The position numbers and the translations under genes are program-made. Below the pieces are notes generated by a model. It made no database searches and was not told the DNA's origin. It saw nothing but the letters and a program-made list of their open reading frames with translations. Below, piece by piece: positions 35,386-48,316 of a stretch of DNA of 64,000 bases (positions are counted from its first letter, which is position 1; every line of letters starts with the position of its first letter). The DNA comes from Gordionus sp. m RMFG-2023. Taxonomy: Eukaryota > Nematomorpha > Gordioida > Chordodea > Parachordodidae. The stretch is from contig NC_088776.1 in the NCBI RefSeq assembly GCF_954871325.1, forward strand, positions 32,722,508 to 32,786,507, given 5' to 3'.

Positions 35386-38300
35386 TTTGGAAGTCACATA
35401 TATTTTATTTGTCTTTTATCAATTTTTATTAACTAAAGCTAATTTTCAAATTATTCAGAAATCAAATAGGATAATACATTATTCATATTTATTTTAAGCG
35501 AATAAAATATTAAGGTATTCAATTTAGTCTGATTTTCGAGCTGTGATTAAGTGACTTTCATATATGTGAATGCGGGTATTATATCAGATATAATAATATC
35601 CAATTTAAATTTATCCAAATATTCACCTTAACAATGTTTTTTCCGCTTTATTTATAAGATAGTTTTATTTGTTTCATGATTAATTATATTTTCCCATTAA
35701 TAATATAGATTTTTTCTCATAGTTTTTTTATTCTTAGTTTTTTCCCATTGGTGCTTTTTCCCTTTAGATTATTTTTCCATCATTTTTCGGTAGAATTTAT
35801 TGTCAGTTTTTTTTTCTCTTAAGTTTTTTTTCAAAATTATTTTTGTAGTTTTTATTTCTAGCAAATTTGTTTTTTCCATCAGGTATTTTTCCACTGTTTT
35901 TTCGGCCGAGTATTTTTCTAGGCTTTTTTTCTTATTTCCGTAATAATCCTCTCTTAAAATATGATAGCAACAAATTTAGCCATTTCTATGCTATATAGGG
36001 AATATTGAGCAAAGTATATTAAGCTCAATATTCATTTATGTTTAGACAGATTTTTTTTACTATGTTAAACTTACATTAAAATATGTGGAGGAATAAAATT
36101 TAAAAATATCTGACCCTGACTTTATTACTCGATCAAGGGGATGTTTAGGAGAAATGGGAAAAATTTAATCTAAATATTTATGATGATATCTCTGAGTTAT
36201 CTTTCTTGATTAAAAAAGAATTAATTTAAGCCTTAAAAAAGTTATTCCTATATAATTTTATAAATATAAGAAATTATAAATTTTAAAAATATATATATAA
36301 CAGGGGAAACCGGGGCACATGGTAGTCATAGGAGCTCTTAGCTCAATTTCAATAAATAGAGTCTCAAATTTACACTTTTTATATAGATAATTAATATAAA
36401 CCTATTGACGAAAAATATTTCTCTTATGACCCAATATAATTTTATACTAATATATTTTTATACCCTAAAATAATTAAATTTATTTTATTGTTTTTCGTCA
36501 CTGATAATATTATTATCAAAGTTCCATATAATATATCAAATGAAAGCCTAAATTTTATTCTGTCATCTATATGAATTTGATATTATAAAAATTACTATTA
36601 GTATTTATAGTTTCATCATTTGTGAAAGTAGTCGGATATGGGCAAGTCACATATAGACAGCTAAGAATATTTATGACAATTATGTTGATCAAAGTATTAG
36701 TTTTAATTAGTTGCATATGGTATGAAGCTATATAAAGAGACCTAGACTAAAAAAACATAACAGAAGTGTTTGATGTAAATCGTAAATAAACGTAATTTTA
36801 AATTTGAAAAATCATAATATAAAGATAATGAAATGAATGAATTATATAAATATTTAGCATATAAAAAATAACTTGAGAAGTAATGAGTTATTTTGTCGTT
36901 ACATTCCAAAAAATGTATCACAATTATTAGTTATATTTTTCAAAAGTAATTAATTACAATATAATTTTTGCAAAAGTATATACACTTTTAACTGTCCCCT
37001 ATAAAAATATTAGTTGCAAGAATGGACTCGATAATGTGAATGAAGGGATATTTTGGAATATCATTATATGTCGAACTTTATACATTATATTGGATGATGT
37101 AAGCGCGTAGATGTAGAGAAATATCCCCTATGAATGATTACGTCGTATTAATATTAAACCTTTTGTCCACAAACTGATCACTGTGATTGGTTATAACATA
37201 AAATTTAACAGAATTTAAGCCCGGTTTATAATTTGCATATACCGGTAAGCTCTTTCTCTGATTTTGATGGATTAGAAATAATGTCTGTCTGAATTGACTT
37301 GTAACATTTTGTGCATATGTGAGGCAAGGCCGGGTTAATATTGAAGCGTATAGCCAAGGAAAAATTCCTAGTCAATAAGCCTTAAGCCATATTTTAGAAG
37401 GAATTGTCTTTAAAATTTTTGTCCTGACCCATATTTCAGAGCAGCAAAAGATGAATGATTATCAAAGTACAGGCTGGTGTCTAGGTAATCAACGGTATCT
37501 ACAATTATGGATGCATTCCAGCTTTTCTGCTTGGTAAGTGGAAAAGAGAGTAATACTTGAGATAGTATTATGTCATAGAGGGAAGGCATTATATAGTAAG
37601 AGAAATTAAGGCATTCTACGTATTTTACTTATTAAATGGTAAAATCAACCTTTAATTTATTGAGTTCATTGATATCTATAAAATATATACGTTGAAGTCT
37701 CTTACTTCCCTGATTCAGAGTTATATAAACTAAAATAAAACTTTTGCAATCCTACCCACTTGGAAGAACTAAGATAAGAGTACCCCTTACTTTAAAGGAT
37801 GTAAGATATATAATATATATATACCCGGGGTATTCTTGCAAAGCCATGATGCTATTTTGCAAAAGTGTATTTAACATTACAACAAACAAAGGTAGCAATT
37901 TTATTCCATTAGCAAAATATCAATAAATATAAAAAATGATAAAAACAAATCATAAAAGTAATATATTATGTGTATATTGATTGATAAAAAAATTATAAAA
38001 TATATTAACTTTAAAAGAATTTTAAATAAAAAATTAAAGATTATATTGACTTAAAGTGTTTTTTATTTTTTTGATGATTTAACAATTACTATTATAAACT
38101 AACCTTTTTAATTGCACTTTTGCCTCTTATAGGATTTCCCGAGAGGTGATTCTGCACTTTGAATATGAATTCCTATAAACAAATTAAAAAGATGGGATTA
38201 ATTTTTATAATAAAGAGAATCATTGATGTAAGTTCCATAATTTAAAAATAAATATTTTTCGTTCAAACAAAAGGAACAGTAATAATAATTTGAGAAAAGG

Positions 38301-39206
38301 AACTAAAATCTATATTTTTCCCATATCTGCCAATAGCCGGCACTTCACCTCACAAAAATATAAATGTATAATGAAATTAAATTGTCAGTTTTGCTTTGCC
38401 TATGGGAATGCCCGGCTATAATAGAAGTACTCGTATGCCTAAATAAATTCGTTGATTTATGAATAGATTGAAGATAGGATACCAATTTTAGCCTATATCT
38501 GAAACAATAAGAGGTCATTAAATGTAAATTGGCTATCTTTTTGATTATTTCTTTAATTTTATACTTATATGCTTTGCCTCCTCCCTCCATCGTGAATTTG
38601 AAGGACACGATGGATCTGAGGTCATAGAGTATTTTAGGTATATAAAAGAAGTTTTTTTTAAAATAACCTCTCAGTAAGTGAAAAAAAACTACGTCTTTCA
38701 AATATATTAATTTCCATCTTTTTATTCATTATTTTGTATTTTTTATTTTGACATAATCATAAATCATACCTTAAAATTTATAAAAAATTTATTATTTTTT
38801 ATTTATTATTCTTATATAAAAAAATGTTTAGGATAATTATAATTTATCCAAAATTTTTAAAAAAAGGGTAAAGAAATTATTTTTTTTAACTCTCTAAATA
38901 AGTACAAAAAAATATTGGGATATTAAAGCAAAGATAATAGAGTTTGAAAAAAGTCTTCAAAAATTTATTGAAAGATTTTTTCTGCATTGCAACATATTTA
39001 TTTATAAAAGGTTTTTTACAAAATATATTGGCCATATTTATAAGTATAAAATTTAATCAAATATTTTTTTCTTTTTTCAAAAATTTTTTTTAGATTTCTT
39101 AAAAATGCATTTAATAAAGTTAATATTTATTCTTCAAAATAAAATGGATATTATTTTAAAAATTCCACAACATTAGCTAAGGTTAAAAAAAATTATGTAG
39201 AACTAT
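35386..39206. other. Gene-free AT-rich region with one lone TIR-like end
   Basis: At 36302 the sequence AGGGGAAACCGGGGCACATG resembles the ends of the TA-flanked elements, but no partner end is visible. The longest open frame outside the POU gene is on the minus strand (38345-38701, 118 codons, starting MKDVVFFHLLRGYFKKNFF). It has no domain or family resemblance and sits in AT-rich sequence, so I do not call it a gene. Confidence 0.4.
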
Positions 39207-39403
39207 TGTGGGGTTTGATAGACCCAAGTTCGTCACAAATAACTTATATTTTAAAAACAAATAAACCAAAATTAATAAAATTTCGAATATATATTGTAAG
39301 ATAAATTTAATGAAGATTTGAGTTCATAATAATTAACCATTTTTATGAAATAATAATTTTAACATTCGTGGGGTCCTTTAGACCCCACGAGAGTACTTAA
39401 GGG
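39207..39403 (-). mobile_element. piggyBac-like terminal fragment
   Basis: Read on the minus strand from 39403 the end is CCCTTAAGTACTCTCGTGGG, preceded by TTAA (39404-39407), the duplication used by piggyBac elements. Next to the end is a perfect 9-base hairpin, CGTGGGGTC-CTTTA-GACCCCACG (39367-39389). A related phrase, GTGGGGTTTGATAGACCC, lies at 39207-39225, as an inner repeat. No opposite end or transposase was found, so this is a lone terminus or a truncated copy. Confidence 0.5.
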
Positions 39404-39407
39404 TTAA

Positions 39408-40919
39408 GATGCCTTTTTAGAGCTGGAAAAGAATAGAGAGCTCCTCTAAAATATTGAGAGTAGGTAACGTTTTCTGAAAGAATTGTTGGATTACCTTGAA
39501 CCCCTATAGTAGAATGTGCGAGTTCAGCAGTATAGTATTCTTAAAATTGTAATTATTTTGGTTGGCCTATTCCACTGATTATTCCATCATCATTGTACCA
39601 TACATGGAGATCAAGCATGCTGTTTAATCTGTTGAGGGATGCAGTAGAAACCTAAATACGAAATAAGTGAACTCAGGGTATTCCATTGATAAATATCTTC
39701 AATAGATGATATTGTATGGTGACCAAATTATAGCAGGGAATAATATTTGATGCAGCTGAGTATTTAGTTTGCATAATTTGAAAACTTTAAGATAAATACA
39801 GCTAGACAATGTTTTCTCTAAAATGTAAACTATATATGTCAAAATTTAAATTTTTTTTAGTTTTGTTTATATTATATTAAAATATAAAGGGATGGACGAC
39901 AGAGTAATTTGATAATATTATAATAATGTTGCATACTATATCTTATTAATATTCTTGAAGCGTACTTCTAATTCATATTACATATTAAATTTCTATGCAT
40001 TAGCGTTAGCCAATAAATTAAAATATTATTGTTAGAAAAAAATGAATATTTTACAGTTTTTTTAAAGAAAATAAAAATTACTTTAATATTTTCAAATCTA
40101 ATAGGTTTAAATATTTCTTTATAAAAACATCCATCAAGATTTATTAACCTTTTTCATACAGTTTCACAATGAACAATTCTTTAATTTTTACAAAATGCCA
40201 TTCTCTCGTGAAAAGAGACTATGCAGGATGGCAGATGATTTTTTCTTTTGAATCCAAATTTTTATTTCTATTCGGCGTAATTTTTGTCAAAATCATCATA
40301 GGTCCGAAAATAATTGTTGTATTTGAATTTACAAAGTACCATAAGATAGCCTAAACTTCAATCTGACCAATTTTTATATTATTTTATACTTTTTTATCAA
40401 GATTGATTCAAGTAAAAGTAAATTTTTGCGCCAACAAGCCCCAAACCTGGGGCTTTGATATAAATATACCCATTTACATAAAAATAGTTTATAAAAAATG
40501 ACAAAATACAATATTATTTGAATTATAAAAAATGTGTAAAATTTTTATTATATTTATTTTATGTTTTCCTAATTCTATTGTATTATCATATAGAATAGAT
40601 TTAAATAAATAATAGTGGCCAATATATACTTATTTTATATGATATATTATAATATATTATATTTGTAAGCATAATTTGATTGATCCGATTAGTCCTGATT
40701 CTACCAGCCCCTATTTAATATAATCAATTACTTTTAAAAATATGTTTAAATATATGATTATAAAAATTTCTGAAATGCGAAAAGAGGGTTTTAAATTTCA
40801 TGTTATATAAATTTTATTACTTTTAAACTCTTCATATTTTAATGCCACCTAATATTGTGGTGTAAAAACATTTTGATTTTTAACTAAAAAATATAATTTA
40901 TCATAAAAAATTTTAAATA
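39408..40919. other. Gene-free DNA
   Basis: A less AT-rich patch at 39440-39660 gives a short protein-like minus-strand reading (around SLNRLNSMLDL), but it is too brief and broken to assign. No other feature is seen. Confidence 0.35.
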
Positions 40920-40927
40920 GTTGAGGG

Positions 40928-41713
40928 CAGGGATTAGAACCAAACCCGAACCCGGAGAAGAAAACCCGGGTTTTTGAAAAAAATCCGAACCCTAACCTAA
41001 CCTGAACCCCGTTTATAAAATTTTCAAAACCCCGAACCAAAACCGAGAATTTTATATGAACCCGGGTTAATTGTATTGTTTAAAATCCTATATTAAGATA
41101 TTTGTATAATTGTAATACAAATATTAATAATTTAATTTAATTAATTTAAATTGAGATATTATAATATTTTCAAATTTCTAATAAAGTGAAATGTTAATAC
41201 ATTTTAAACAACTTAATTCATTTACGCCATTTTTTAAATTTTTTTAATTTATACTCAAAGATTCCTATTTTAGTGTTAATAAATTTTAAACAATAAATTC
41301 ATTTACGCCATTTATTTTTAATTTTTAACTCAAAGATTAATAATTAGAGGAAAATGAAAGTGAACAAGTCAAAGTAAAAATTATTATTTTGGATATTGTT
41401 AATTTAAAAAAAATCTAACTTCAAAATTGTTAAACAAAGATGTAGGGCAGTTTTTGTAAACTTTTGTATTTTTAACTATATTTTGCCTATAAATAAAAAA
41501 TTAATTTTTTATACCAAATTTATGTCTAGTTTTTTAATTATGATTCAAATATAGATATTTTTTTATCAATTCAAAAATTCTTAAACCCGAGCTGAACTTA
41601 AAACCAAACCCGGGTTCAAAATATCCTTGAACCAAACCCGAACCGAACCATTTTTTACATTAAACCGAACCCGAACCAAACCCGGGCAAAATTTTGCCGG
41701 GTTCGCATCTCTG
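40928..41713. mobile_element. hAT-type MITE with GAACCC repeats, copy 2
   Basis: The ends are CAGGGATTAGAACC and, inverted, CAGAGATGCGAACCCGG. A perfect 8-base duplication, GTTGAGGG, lies at 40920-40927 and 41714-41721. Subterminal words include AACCCGGGTT (41059-41068) and many GAACC/ACCCG units. The AT-rich core closely matches the element at 15464-16210, including its internal duplication. No transposase is encoded; a hAT enzyme elsewhere in the genome would have moved it. Confidence 0.92.
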
Positions 41714-42280
41714 GTTGAGGGGTATAAAATATTTTTAGCCTCAAATATGTACACACAATGCTATTACATATTTAAATTTCTAAACATGTCTGGTTTTTAA
41801 ATAAAATCCGCTGAACCGACGAGCCCCTTGCGCCGATTGCCCTGGTATCCCTAGACTAAATAATAAATATACATGCTTCTTCAATATCCGAAGATTAATT
41901 CACCCCCCCCCCCCACACTCCTCCCTTTTTTTACTATTGTTTGAATAAAGTAACAATATGTGGGATAAGTAACACCTATAACTTTTTATTTATTGCTTAT
42001 CTCAAATTTGGTCAAAATGTGTATTTTTTAAGTGATGAGATTTGAATAGTTGTCACGTCACACCTTTTTGAAAATTTATATAATTATATATTGTTTAACG
42101 TAATTTATATTAAAAGGTATAATATAAAATCATATCGCAAGTATATATTTATTTAGGTAAATTATTATTGTATACCAAGATGCGTCATGGAGTTTAGAGC
42201 GCTTATAATTGTATTTTCATCATTAGGTGTTAAGATTCTTTAAATTGCGCTTATATTATTGATGAAAATGTTTTTTTTAA

Positions 42281-43152
42281 ATATGCTTTACTTGAGATAA
42301 ACTTCGGACCTGCACCCAGCAAGTCGGCCAGATTTTAGAAAAATATTTTTAAAAAATTAACTGGGGCTTGATTATTTTGGCTAGGTTATGCTCGAGTTTA
42401 CAAATTTTTTAAATGGGGCCAGGACGGATTCAGGCTTAAATTTTAGAGAAATCGAACTTGGCTCAGGCTTAAATATAAAAAAATTCTAAAAAGAAATTAG
42501 AACATAATTTTTTCTCTTTTTTATTAAATTAAAATGATAATTAAATTTTATCTGGGACAAAGCAATTAAGTGATTTTATTTTATATGATTTTATAAAGAT
42601 GCGTTTATTTTATATTTTTGCAATTAACGAATTTGGGCCAGTCTGGGCTTGGGCCTAAGAATACATTTTACATCGGAATATCCATTTATTTTATAGTTAC
42701 AACATCAAAGATTCTAAATATATTAAATAATAAAAAACCTAGAAGACCAATTTATTAAATGTAAAAAAGAAATAGAGGCTAAAATAATTTTTGGCCAATA
42801 TTTCCCAAATGTATTTTGTTGACTTAAACATAAATTAATGATAGAAAAATAGGACCAAATTTGATATGTTTAGCATCCCTTAATAAATAAAAATTAACAA
42901 AAAAACTTTTGCATCGAGTCGAGCCGTATTTTAATTTTTTTTATAATATACCCTGGCCGGGCCACATATTTAAACCAAATATTTTAAATCGCAATTATTA
43001 GCTATAAAAATTAGGAATAAATATAATATATTTAAAAAATCTGGGCCGGGCCTAAAAATATTTTTTTTAAATCCGGGCGGCGCCTAAAAATATAAAACCC
43101 GGGTCGGGCCGAAATGTTAAATGCTGCCCGGGGCATGTAAATGGTACCTCTG
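42281..43152. mobile_element. GGCC-rich hAT-like element (edges approximate)
   Basis: The right end GGTACCTCTG (inverted, CAGAGGTACC) is a plausible hAT terminus. GGGCCGGGCC, CGGGCGGCGCC and GGGCCAGTCTGGGC words pepper an AT-rich interior. The left edge is eroded; TATGCTTT before it and CATGTTTC after the right end agree at five of eight bases. It resembles the next element in word usage. No coding region is seen. Confidence 0.45.
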
Positions 43153-43423
43153 CATGTTTCTCATATATATAAATACTATATTCTTTTGTCATTTTTGAAT
43201 AATAATATATAATTTACAATTATGACCATTATAATTTCCTAAATTATAACAAAAATTAAACTGTTTACTAAATTCTTAAACAAAACCATTCTTTTATTGA
43301 TAATGGAGATGGTATTAGTGTTTTAGAGTTTCTAGAGTATAACTATGGAAATTTTTAGTAAAAGGATCATTATTATATCCAATTTATTTAACATCTCTCT
43401 ACGGCCTAAATGATCCTATATAG

Positions 43424-43980
43424 CAGAGACCTTCATGGGCCTTAATTTTTTGACAAAGCCCGGCACAGGACCGCAGTAAAAAAAATTTTTAGGCCCATGT
43501 TTTATACTTATTATTTTAAAAGGCACCATTTATTTTCCTCTAACCTTTATACAAGAATCAGCAAGCCTAAATCCTGGTATACGGGCAGAGCCGTAAAATT
43601 AAAATTATGACCGAACCTAAAAATTATTTTTTTATAAAACCAGGGTCGTTTTAAAAAATTATTAATATTGTAAACAAAATGATTGCATAAATATTTAAAT
43701 ATTGTTTATTTTCATTAAATAAAAAAAATTAAATTTTTGGATATGGGCTTGGGCCGGGTTTGGGAATTTTTTTCAACATTGGGATTTATTATTATTAGAA
43801 GGAAAAAAGTCAATATTTCTTTAAATTAGCAACTGTTTTAAATAATCTAAATTTTAATTTAATTATTTTAGGCTCAAGCCCATTAAAAAAAAAAATTTAT
43901 TTCCGGCCCAAGCCCACTAGAAAATATAATATTATGGGTCGGTATGGGCCTGCGGGCCGGCCTGGTTTATGAAGATCTAG
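43424..43980. mobile_element. GGCC-rich hAT-like MITE
   Basis: It starts CAGAGACCTTCATGGGCC. The right end reads inverted as CTAGATCTTCATAAACCAGG, sharing the CTTCAT core. GGGCCGGCCTGG, GGCTTGGGCCGGG and GGCCCAAGCCC words lie near the ends. No convincing 8-base duplication remains. It is non-coding, and likely a relative of 42281-43152. Confidence 0.55.
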
Positions 43981-46900
43981 AATTGTAGAATTTTAACGAA
44001 TCTCAGCTTTTATTTAGAAGAAAGATTTATCCTAATTTTATAATCATATAAATGATATAAATATTTTAAAAAAACTTTTTATTCGAATATAAAGTTATCA
44101 GATTATCTAAAATAAAGTTTATCGATATAAAATTTTGAATAAGAGATAAAAATATTTTGACTAACTAGTTCAACTTTAAATGAATTAGCTACTTTAACGT
44201 GATTGTTTTTAGTGCTAAAATACTTAGGTACTTGGTAGTTTTGATTCAGAAAATGGGGATAACAAAAACGAGATATAAATTAAATTAAATGTGCGATATA
44301 CACTTAAATAAAAATAAAATATAATAAAATTGAATATATGAATTTATAATTAAATATTTTTGTGTTTCCAGCTAATATTTTGTTACATTATATTCTCTAT
44401 ATATATAGTGAAATCATTAAAATTCATTTCGTAATTTTGTAAAAAAAAAATCTTTGTAACTTGGAGAAATACTTTTAAAAAATTTAAAGCTAAACTTTTA
44501 AATGATAGTTAATCCTTATTTTGAGAATTTATCAACACAAGAACCTAATTTAATAGAACAAACAAATATTTCATTATATCCCCATCATGTGAATGAATTG
44601 AAAAGTAAAATAAATATATTTCTTCTTTATTTAAATATTTTAAATCATTTAAATGTTCAAGTCAAAATTATTAAATAATGTTGGAGTTAATAGCAAAAAT
44701 GATCTGTTTTGAAACATTTTGCATAGGTGGAGAAAATTTCAACTATTACATCAATTACTAAATTCCAGTTTTGTGCAGAAGTGCCACTAAATCATTTTTT
44801 TTAGGATTCTTATACAAGTTAGGTTTTTAATTATGAGGTTAGAAATATGATTCAAATAAAGGATAAATTTGCATACGATTTAAAATTCATCTAAATAGAT
44901 TTTAAGTATTCTAAATAATGCTCAAATATAAAAAAATTAAGGGTGATTTTATTTTCGTGGTTTTTTTTATCTCTTCCTTCTGACATAGTTTCATAGTTAA
45001 TTTAAAATTATAAAAGCATGTGTGAAAAATATATCGCTGATCAAGAATTAATCCTTCACGGTAAAAGCGAGTTCAGCATTTTGAATATGCCTAAAAAGGT
45101 GTCTTATAAGCCTAATTAATAAAATCTAGCGAGACGACTGAATTAAAGTCTGTCGATGATTATTGTTTTATATTGACTCTTGGAATAGCATCTATAACAA
45201 AATCTGAGAAAGAACTAAAATATACATCGCCGTGTCAAAGGTTTCACTCTTTTGAATTTGCCAATGCTCAATGGATGTTCAAAATCTAAATAAAGAGTCA
45301 ATATATTTTTTATTTTTTGCTCTAAAACTTGTATTTTCAAAATTTATTCTGAGGGACCTTTTATATTTTGACAGTGCTCAAGCCCACCTAGTACCACCAT
45401 GCCCTATATAGGATTTTTATTAAGATATTTCGATTTGCGAGATAAATAGAGAAATTGTGAGATAAGAACAAGAAAACAGGGAATATATATTCAAATTTAT
45501 TTTACAAAATAATGCAGTATTTAAAAGAAATTATTTTTTATCTACTGCTGTCTTAAAAAATTTAATATGATTTTGAATAACTATAGTTGTAATAATATAA
45601 TGAAAAATAGTCAAAATTGAATTAATATAAATTTTACTATAGATCTTTTATTTTTCAAGGGTGTGAATTATTATTTTGTTTGGAATCATTTTTATTGGTC
45701 CCTTTATTATTATTAACGAAAATGAAACTTTCTAATAAATCACTTTTCATGGATTAAATTCAAATAAAACACTTTATTTTATTTATATTTTATCTCTTTT
45801 TAAAATTTATAATTCCTTATAATAATTGTATGTATTAAAATCTTATGATTATTTTACAAATTTTTATAAATCTCAAAAATATAAATGATAACCATAAAAC
45901 AAGGATTCTGGTTTATTTTATTAAAACTGAATATGGGCTAAGGCACGATAAACAATGTGAGTATATTAAGCAGATACTTGTGGTTGCTTTCTCGATAAAA
46001 TCAAACTGATAATTTAGGATGCAAAGAAATCCTTAAGTATATGATTGATTTTATTTAAAATGGTTAAGATCTAAACGATTGTAATGAAGCTATTATGGGC
46101 TTAAGCTGGATGGGGTCTAAGGTCAGTCTATATGAGATTGGAGGAGGGGTCCTAGTACATATAATATTGGAGGAGGGGTCCTAGTACATATGATATTTAA
46201 AAATCCGTATTATATACTCACTACACTACTATAAAATATTTATATTTTTTTTAAAAAACTAAATATTTATAATAATTGTACAACTTTACACATAAAAAAA
46301 TTTAAAGGCTTTTTATGCATATTAGTATAAGTCATTATCTATAATTAGCATATTCATAAAAAATTATATAATATTTTTTGGTACATTAAAATGAAATTGT
46401 ACTTAAATTATATGCATTATAAAATATCCTTATTTTAAATAAAAATAAAAAATTTATATAAAAAATTTATATAATCAACTTAATTAAATTTTTTATACAC
46501 AATAATGTATATACTATACACCCCATTAATATTATTTTTTTTAAATCAAAAATAGCCAAAATAATTGGAATAAAATACTTAGAAAATATGCAAAAATTTA
46601 GTCAGGGTTTAATGCCTCCTCAGTCCCAATATTTCTAATCTCATAAAAAAAAAATTATTTAGCCCATTATATAATTACCTGAGTTTCTACCCCCCCCCCC
46701 CTAAAATAAAGAATAAAAATTTATTGTTATTGTGGGAGGCAAAAAACAGAATAACTACTTATATTTTTTTACAAATGTTCGGCGGCGAAAAACTGAGTTT
46801 ATATAATCAATTGATATTGATAATTATTAAGATCATTTTATAAATTGAAAGTATATTTATTTATAGTTCGATTCTGCAAATTAAGAATTCCTTCACTGTT

Positions 46901-47024
46901 CAGTTAGGTTTCTGCAGAGTTATGAATTGTGTCATTGTAATTGATTAAAGAAAACATCTATGTGGATTATATCATTAAAAAAAGTATGCTCCTATGAAAA
47001 ATGTTAACTATATATGGCATAAGG
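43981..47024. other. Gene-free AT-rich DNA
   Basis: A 12-base C run lies at 46690-46701, and a 29-base duplication at 46137-46194 is listed separately. No open frame or transposon ends are supported. Confidence 0.45.
46137..46194. repeat. Two tandem copies of a 29-base unit
   Basis: ATTGGAGGAGGGGTCCTAGT... (29 bases) occurs at 46137-46165 and again at 46166-46194 with a single base difference near the end. It is a recent local duplication. Confidence 0.92.
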
Positions 47025-47026
47025 TA

Positions 47027-48314
47027 GGGAAACCGGGGTTATATGGCAGATGCTTTTTTATGATAAAATGTATAATTTATTTTATAAGATTAACCTAAAT
47101 GCATCGTTGGATCGTCTCATCATTATACAGTCATTAAAATTGGGCGATTTTGACGCTATCTTAAATCGTAAATAATTAATTACAATTGATATCGTTCAAA
47201 TTGGCGTCATTTCGTGCGTCAAATATCATATTAAAAAATCACATATAAGTTTGCGATTCATTTTTTATTTTAAATTGTCAATATCATCTCAATTTAAACA
47301 AGCTCCTATGTTTTTTTTTATTTCTTTTGAAATAAAATAAAAATTGCAAAAGCTTAATTTGTAAGCCCCATTAGACTCCAGAACAAAATAAAAATCCCGG
47401 ATCCCCTATCTTTTATTGTGGAGGCGCTATTTAATATTAAATAAAAGTCGTGAATTTTATTATTTACCAATGGCCTGGATTAAATAGCAAGCCATTCGTA
47501 GTTAGTTTTTACTGTTATTAAAACTTAAGCAACATACTACATAATTCCAATCCTATTTGTATTTTTTATATTTTTAGCATTATAATAGTTTTTATATAGA
47601 TGCAGTAATCATATCTAACGATATTTTCCCTTTTTAATCTATTAGGATATAAAATCTTGGCAGCACACTTTTATGAATCTATAACAACATGAAGGATTAT
47701 TATATTAGTTTAATAGTGTTTCAATATCACATGATTAGATAGTAAGTCATCTATATATTCATCAGCTATTTCAAAATTTCAATCAAAGCTTTCTTTAAAT
47801 ATCATTAGGAATGTGAATATCGAATATCGTACTGGTTTCATTACTGGATCTAGAATTAATAATTTAAATATGTAGAAATATCAGGATATAATGGATATAT
47901 TTCTTAGACAGTTGCCTGATTAAAAATATTTTGAGTTGTCGTGGTTTTAGGATATGAAATTCTTGCTTTACAAATTTGTTATTTTATCTCATGCCGAATA
48001 GCACCAAAGTAGTGAATTAGTCTAGGTAGAAGAGTTGGTCATGTTTAATCGGTAGCTTAGACATTTAGAAATACATCCGATAAATTTAATAAAATTCTAA
48101 AAAGTTAAGCAAAAATACCAAAAAAAGATGATGAAATGCGAAAAAATTGTTTGTGATCATCTTTTAAATGTGGATACCCCATTATTAAATAAACGATTGT
48201 AGATAGTATGTAAAGAAATGCATCTTTTGACAAATCTGAGTCAATTACTTCCAAAGATGATAAAGTTATAGGCTCTGCTTTTTTACGACACCTGCGATAT
48301 AGCCTCGTCTCCCC
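47027..48314. mobile_element. TA-flanked TIR element, family C, copy 1
   Basis: The left end GGGAAACCGGGGTTATATGG and the inverted right end GGGGAGACGAGGCTATATCG agree over about 25 bases. TA flanks at 47025-47026 and 48315-48316. The inner landmarks TGGATCGTCTCATCATTA and TCAAAAGATGCATTTCTT (minus strand, near the right end) recur in the copies at 51993 and 61117. A 79-codon minus-strand frame (48105-48344) overruns the element edge and is probably chance. No transposase is recognised. Confidence 0.8.
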
Positions 48315-48316
48315 TA

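Noticed and set aside
38345-38701. 118-codon minus-strand open frame
   Set aside because: It is the longest frame outside the POU gene, but shows no domain, signal, repeated family or neighbouring exon. A frame this long is possible by chance in 64 kb, so no gene is called.
39440-39660. Possible protein remnant on the minus strand
   Set aside because: A short protein-like reading exists, but it is too brief and broken to tie to any family with confidence.
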